From positions 1 through 10,560 of the forward strand of contig JBLNBX010000051.1 of the NCBI GenBank assembly GCA_050260275.1: a stretch of 10,560 nt of DNA, in the 5' to 3' direction. Both the position numbers and the translations under genes were made by a program. The notes under the pieces were generated by a model that saw nothing but the letters and a program-made list of their open reading frames with translations, was not told the DNA's origin and did not search any database. Positions 8,179 through 10,560 of this stretch are shown here, piece by piece; the first letter of the stretch is position 1, and every line of letters begins with the position of its first letter. Origin of the DNA: DATMXS01 sp050260275. Lineage in GTDB: Bacteria > Acidobacteriota > Terriglobia > Bryobacterales > Bryobacteraceae.

Positions 8179-8868
8179 CTATTCATTCATCAGGAATTCG
8201 CGCAGCTCCGTGTATTCGTTCGGCCCGATCCCCGTCTGAAGGAAAGCCAGTTGGTGCCGGAGTATGGTGGCCACCTCGTCGCCGAGACAGAACTGCTTCG
8301 CCTCCAGATGCGGCACGAAGACAGACTGGGCCTCGTCGAGCCGAAGCATGCTGTCCACAGCGAATAAGCCCGGCTTTTCAGGGAGGAACATTAGCTGAGG
8401 GAATTCCATCTTCCGCACGCGATCAACGAATGTCGGGTTGAACTGCGGTTCCCTGGTGACCGAATCCGCGAGGCCGAACACCTGCGCTACGAGCGTGCGG
8501 CGCCGCTGGATTTTGCCGCGATAGCCCCTATTGTCCACGCCTGCGAGCGGCAGTTCGGTCTGGATCAGAATCACGGGGCGGATCTTCGCGCGCACGACGA
8601 TGAATTCCTCATTCGTTTCGAGCCTGGGAACGTGTAGCGGCAACGTCCGCTTGAACGCATCCTGGCCGGCGGTGGTGATCCGGAACTGCGACGCCACGGT
8701 CTTAGTTGGCTCAGCGGGGTCCATCACCGGACGCCAGAGTTCCAGATTTTCGTGCGGATAGTATGCGTGTGTCCAGAAGACCTGGCCGAAACAAAAGTTC
8801 GCGTCGTTGTGATACCCGAGCGGGAGCTTCTTGTAGAAACCGTCCCCAAACCACTCGTCGATGAACAT
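8179..8868 (-). CDS. Putative toxin partner of a Panacea-type antitoxin, 229 aa
   Basis: The gene follows the Panacea/DUF4065-like gene with only 5 bases between that stop (TAG 8874-8876) and its own ATG 8868. It lacks a clear Shine-Dalgarno of its own, so it is probably translated by coupling. I do not recognise the protein as a whole. A central segment, FIVVRAKIRPVILIQTE (89-105), resembles the first strands of MazF/PemK-type folds, where an R-P-V-hydrophobic strand follows a conserved basic residue. The N-terminal 60 residues are aromatic-rich (FCFGQVFWTHAYY, 25-37). There is no signal peptide or membrane helix. Position next to a Panacea-like gene suggests a toxin, since Panacea antitoxins pair with many unrelated toxins. 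However, the gene order (antitoxin first) and the weak MazF-like motif are the only support. It could also be a non-toxic partner protein. Confidence 0.5.
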   Translation of the reverse strand: MFIDEWFGDGFYKKLPLGYHNDANFCFGQVFWTHAYYPHENLELWRPVMDPAEPTKTVASQFRITTAGQDAFKRTLPLHVPRLETNEEFIVVRAKIRPVILIQTELPLAGVDNRGYRGKIQRRRTLVAQVFGLADSVTREPQFNPTFVDRVRKMEFPQLMFLPEKPGLFAVDSMLRLDEAQSVFVPHLEAKQFCLGDEVATILRHQLAFLQTGIGPNEYTELREFLMNE

Positions 8869-8873
8869 CCCGG

Positions 8874-9527
8874 CTAGGCGCTCTGGAGCTTCGCGATCGC
8901 GTCGAAGTACTCCTCGTCGTACTTAGGGGGAGTGAACGTGAATGGCCGCTGCTCCAAAGCCCTCTTCTCGGCCTGACGGCGCTCGAATTGTGCGCGGAGC
9001 TTGCGAATGTCGGCGGGCGATTTGCCGGAGGACGAGCGCGAATAGACGGCGGGGCACTCGGTGGGAATGCGCGAAAAATCGAGGAGCTGGTTTCGGATAC
9101 CTGCCTCCATAGGCTCGGTCTGGAAGTATACGTAGTTGAGGATCTCGCCGGTCGTCCGCGTGCCCCACCGCTTCAGAACGTCCACGAGAATTCCTTCATC
9201 CTTCACGGACGAAAACGGACGCCGCGTCTCCACGCGCTGGCCAGGCTTGTAGAACGCGGTATCGTGTTCCGACGCGTTGGAACGCTGTTCGTTAAGAATG
9301 CCGTGGGCGATCAAACCGCTCAATGCAGGATCGTATTCTGCCGCCCAGGGGCCGAGGTGGAAGAACTTCCATCCGAAGCCGGTGAACGTGCGCCGATGGT
9401 GGCGGTAGTACTCCACATCAAACAAATAGAGCAGTTTCAACAACTTGGTTTTGGTGGTATAGCTGTCGTGCTCTGCGATCCAAGTGACGATCGCCGCCAT
9501 CAGGCTGTCCAGAACCGTCCGTTCCAT
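8874..9527 (-). CDS. Panacea/DUF4065-like (SocA/GepA-type) protein, probable antitoxin, 217 aa
   Basis: The N-terminal half carries the fold signature of DUF4065/Panacea proteins: KTKLLKLLYLFDVEYYR (26-42), a turn and FTGFGWKFFHLGPWAAEYD (48-66) with the typical Gly-Pro (59-60), then a short acidic/polar helix region and LNYVYFQTEPM (130-140). The family includes phage GepA-like proteins and the SocA antitoxin, which presents SocB to ClpXP, and Panacea antitoxins neutralise several unrelated toxins by direct binding. The C-terminal tail (about 170-217) is charged, with R-K-L-R-A-Q-F-E-R-R-Q-A-E-K-R (175-189) likely helical, and could be the toxin-specific arm. Start ATG 9527 has only a weak GGA upstream; it is the first ATG in frame. 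The gene leads a two-gene operon with 8179-8868. Confidence 0.65.
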   Translation of the reverse strand: MERTVLDSLMAAIVTWIAEHDSYTTKTKLLKLLYLFDVEYYRHHRRTFTGFGWKFFHLGPWAAEYDPALSGLIAHGILNEQRSNASEHDTAFYKPGQRVETRRPFSSVKDEGILVDVLKRWGTRTTGEILNYVYFQTEPMEAGIRNQLLDFSRIPTECPAVYSRSSSGKSPADIRKLRAQFERRQAEKRALEQRPFTFTPPKYDEEYFDAIAKLQSA

Positions 9528-9744
9528 CGTTCCGCTACTGTATTAGACGCATGAAGTGCTTCCGGCGATGAGAGAACACCGCTGATCTTTGCGCCGGGCT
9601 CCGGACCAGCTTTGAGATCATATCACGCTGAATACAGCCGGAGAACGGCTCTCCAGCCAATTGGGACAACTATCCATATCGGCTAAAGGGTCGCCAGACC
9701 AGAACCGGGCGGCACCGATGGCCTGATCATTCTCGGGTCTTCCC
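9528..9744. other. Intergenic spacer between the HicA-like gene and the toxin-antitoxin-like operon
   Basis: 217 bases without a supportable gene. It contains the promoter/operator candidate at 9617-9654 and, just at the 3' end of the HicA-like gene, a 6-bp stem CACGGG-CGCGT-CCCGTG (9746-9762) within the last codons. No U-tract follows it on the minus strand. Confidence 0.4.
9617..9654 (-). promoter_or_regulatory. Candidate promoter and operator of the toxin-antitoxin-like operon
   Basis: On the minus strand TTCTCC (9645-9640) and TATGAT (9622-9617) are 17 bp apart, a fair -10 with a weak -35. The inverted repeat GGAGA-ACGGC-TCTCC (9640-9654) covers the -35, a possible operator for autoregulation. 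The leader to ATG 9527 would be about 80 bases. All of this is by eye. Confidence 0.3.
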
Positions 9745-10530
9745 TCACGGGCGCGTCCCGTGCCCATTGAGGTCCGCTTTTCTCCAGATCGCCTGTTGCC
9801 GTCCTTTGCCCTCGGCCTCCCTGATCAGCTCGCCGCGCTCGTAGAGCGAGATCATCGCCTGCGCTACCGACGTCCGGATTCGTGTCCGTTCCAGAGCGTC
9901 GATCTGGCGTTCGCCGGCCATGAGGTTTAGAACGTCGTTCACCGTGAAGGGCCCGTCGAACGTCTGGGTCGCCGCGAGTACCAGTTGCCGCGTGACCTGC
10001 ACCCGCTCGGTGATCCGCTGCGGCGGCTCCGGCCGCGCTGCGGGCGGCGGAGACGACGGCGTTTGCATTGATGGCAGGACCGAGCGAAGCGCGCCCTCGG
10101 CGGCCGGGTCATCCGCGAATGGCAGGAGGGCGCGGAGCATCTGCACGCGCCGTTCGATCTGTTGGGCTTCGGCCATGACCTGTTCCAGTTGGGTTTCCTC
10201 TCCGGCGATTGCGGCTTCGATCCGCTTCTGTAGCGAGTCGCGCTGCTCCGGCAATGACTCCGGCGCCGGCGCCCGTTCTGCCGGAGGGGGCACGAGTTGC
10301 GTTGTTTCCATGCTGGGTGGCTCTTCCTTTCCTCCGTGGTTCCCGCGCCCGATCCCGAGCGCGCGACGCAGATCGCTCAAGCTGTTCCTCGCGGCCCGAA
10401 CTGGGTCGCTCGATGTCTTGGCGACGACGAAGTTCTGTCCGTTAGGAAGGCGGTAGACGAGATGCTTGTTCTGACGAACCAGGACGGCGCGTTCCTTCAA
10501 GAGCCGGTCGAGTTCCAGTTCGGCGTTCAT
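9745..10530 (-). CDS. HicA-like N-terminal domain fused through a coiled coil to a winged-helix-like C-terminal domain, 261 aa
   Basis: The N-terminal region (about 5-60) reads LVRQNKHLVYRLPNGQNFVV (17-36), then S-S-D and RNSLSDLRRALG (48-59). This matches the small dsRBD-like fold of HicA-type proteins, whose catalytic histidine sits at the KH/HH position (here H23). A Pro/Ala/Glu-rich linker (68-95) leads to a likely coiled coil (97-135, QKRIEAA...QQIERRVQML), a second Pro-rich linker (155-172), then TFDGPFTVNDVLNLM (190-204) and a region to 250 resembling a winged helix (recognition helix near RIRTSVAQAMISLYERGELI, 218-237). The role is unknown: an RNA- or DNA-binding regulator, a HicA-related toxin, or an element-maintenance protein. 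The start is ATG 10530, with AGGGGGAG at 10535-10542 as a strong ribosome site; ATGA overlap with an upstream gene indicates an operon. Confidence 0.55.
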   Translation of the reverse strand: MNAELELDRLLKERAVLVRQNKHLVYRLPNGQNFVVAKTSSDPVRAARNSLSDLRRALGIGRGNHGGKEEPPSMETTQLVPPPAERAPAPESLPEQRDSLQKRIEAAIAGEETQLEQVMAEAQQIERRVQMLRALLPFADDPAAEGALRSVLPSMQTPSSPPPAARPEPPQRITERVQVTRQLVLAATQTFDGPFTVNDVLNLMAGERQIDALERTRIRTSVAQAMISLYERGELIREAEGKGRQQAIWRKADLNGHGTRP

Positions 10531-10560
10531 CCGACTCCCCCTCGATAGCCTTTCAGAACC
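10527..10560 (-). CDS. C-terminal end of an unknown gene overlapping the next start by ATGA (partial)
   Basis: On the minus strand an open frame runs in from the window edge and ends VLKGYRGGVG, with TGA at 10529-10527. This stop overlaps the ATG at 10530-10528 as ATGA, a typical arrangement of coupled genes in an operon. Only ten residues are visible, so the product cannot be identified. The overlap is the main support; ten open codons alone would occur by chance. Confidence 0.35.
   Translation of the reverse strand, partial: VLKGYRGGVG

Larger units (their letters stand above)
1194..10560. mobile_element. Putative tRNA-Arg-integrated genomic island, left end (right end outside window)
   Basis: The boundary is inferred from the isolated tRNA-Arg 3' half at 1194-1237. 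Just inside it comes a repeat-rich non-coding segment, then accessory genes: a type III-like R-M operon, a toxin-antitoxin-like pair, a HicA-like/winged-helix protein and hypothetical genes. On the other side are a glycoside hydrolase and a methyltransferase of ordinary chromosomal type. No integrase, excisionase or second att copy is visible, so the extent to the right is unknown and the R-M genes could also be a later insertion into the same hotspot. What is seen is the tRNA fragment; the island itself is inference. Confidence 0.5.

Noticed and set aside
8988..9554. 188-aa open frame on the plus strand
   Set aside because: Antisense to the Panacea-like gene and extending past its start; no independent evidence.
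9746..9762. Stem CACGGG-CGCGT-CCCGTG as an intrinsic terminator
   Set aside because: It lies inside the last codons of the HicA-like gene and no U-tract follows it.
1..10560. CRISPR array, rRNA or complete insertion sequence
   Set aside because: No regularly spaced long repeats, no rRNA-like segments and no transposase motif were seen on either strand.

Overview
The window looks like the left end of a genomic island in a GC-rich bacterium. Dense coding on one strand, Shine-Dalgarno-led operons and a type III restriction-modification (R-M) system make it bacterial. The phylum cannot be fixed from the sequence; an Acidobacteriota-like soil lineage is only a guess.

Layout. Positions 1-~1190 look like the resident chromosome. 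They hold the last codons of a glycoside hydrolase (probably an alpha-L-arabinofuranosidase) and a class I SAM-dependent methyltransferase gene with a one-base frameshift, followed by about 360 bases of apparently non-coding DNA. At 1194-1237 (minus strand) lies an exact 3' half of a tRNA-Arg(UCG) gene, from position 33 in the anticodon loop to the CCA end, with no 5' half. This is the usual footprint of a tyrosine-recombinase element at a tRNA 3' end. Its orientation puts the inserted DNA at higher coordinates. Just inside are five 11-bp-phased GGACCAA-type repeats (1304-1371).

Positions 1537-10560 are the proposed cargo, almost all on the minus strand. In transcription order (right to left) they are: the tail of an unknown gene at the window edge; a 261-aa protein with a HicA-like N-terminus and a winged-helix-like C-terminus; a toxin-antitoxin-like pair made of a Panacea/DUF4065-type antitoxin and a 229-aa partner; a 98-aa hypothetical gene on the opposite strand; and a type III-like R-M operon (mod, then res, translationally coupled).

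How the genes work together. Mod (beta-class adenine methyltransferase, DPPY) and Res (SF2 translocase with a C-terminal PD-ExK nuclease) should form one defence complex, and the neighbouring toxin-antitoxin-like pair may stabilise the island. The main oddity is an in-frame TAG at codon 18 of mod, directly before a recognisable N-terminal block. Either full-length Mod is not made, or translation restarts at a TTG 171 bases downstream, or the stop is read through, or the base call is wrong. Intact att partner, integrase and right end are not in the window.
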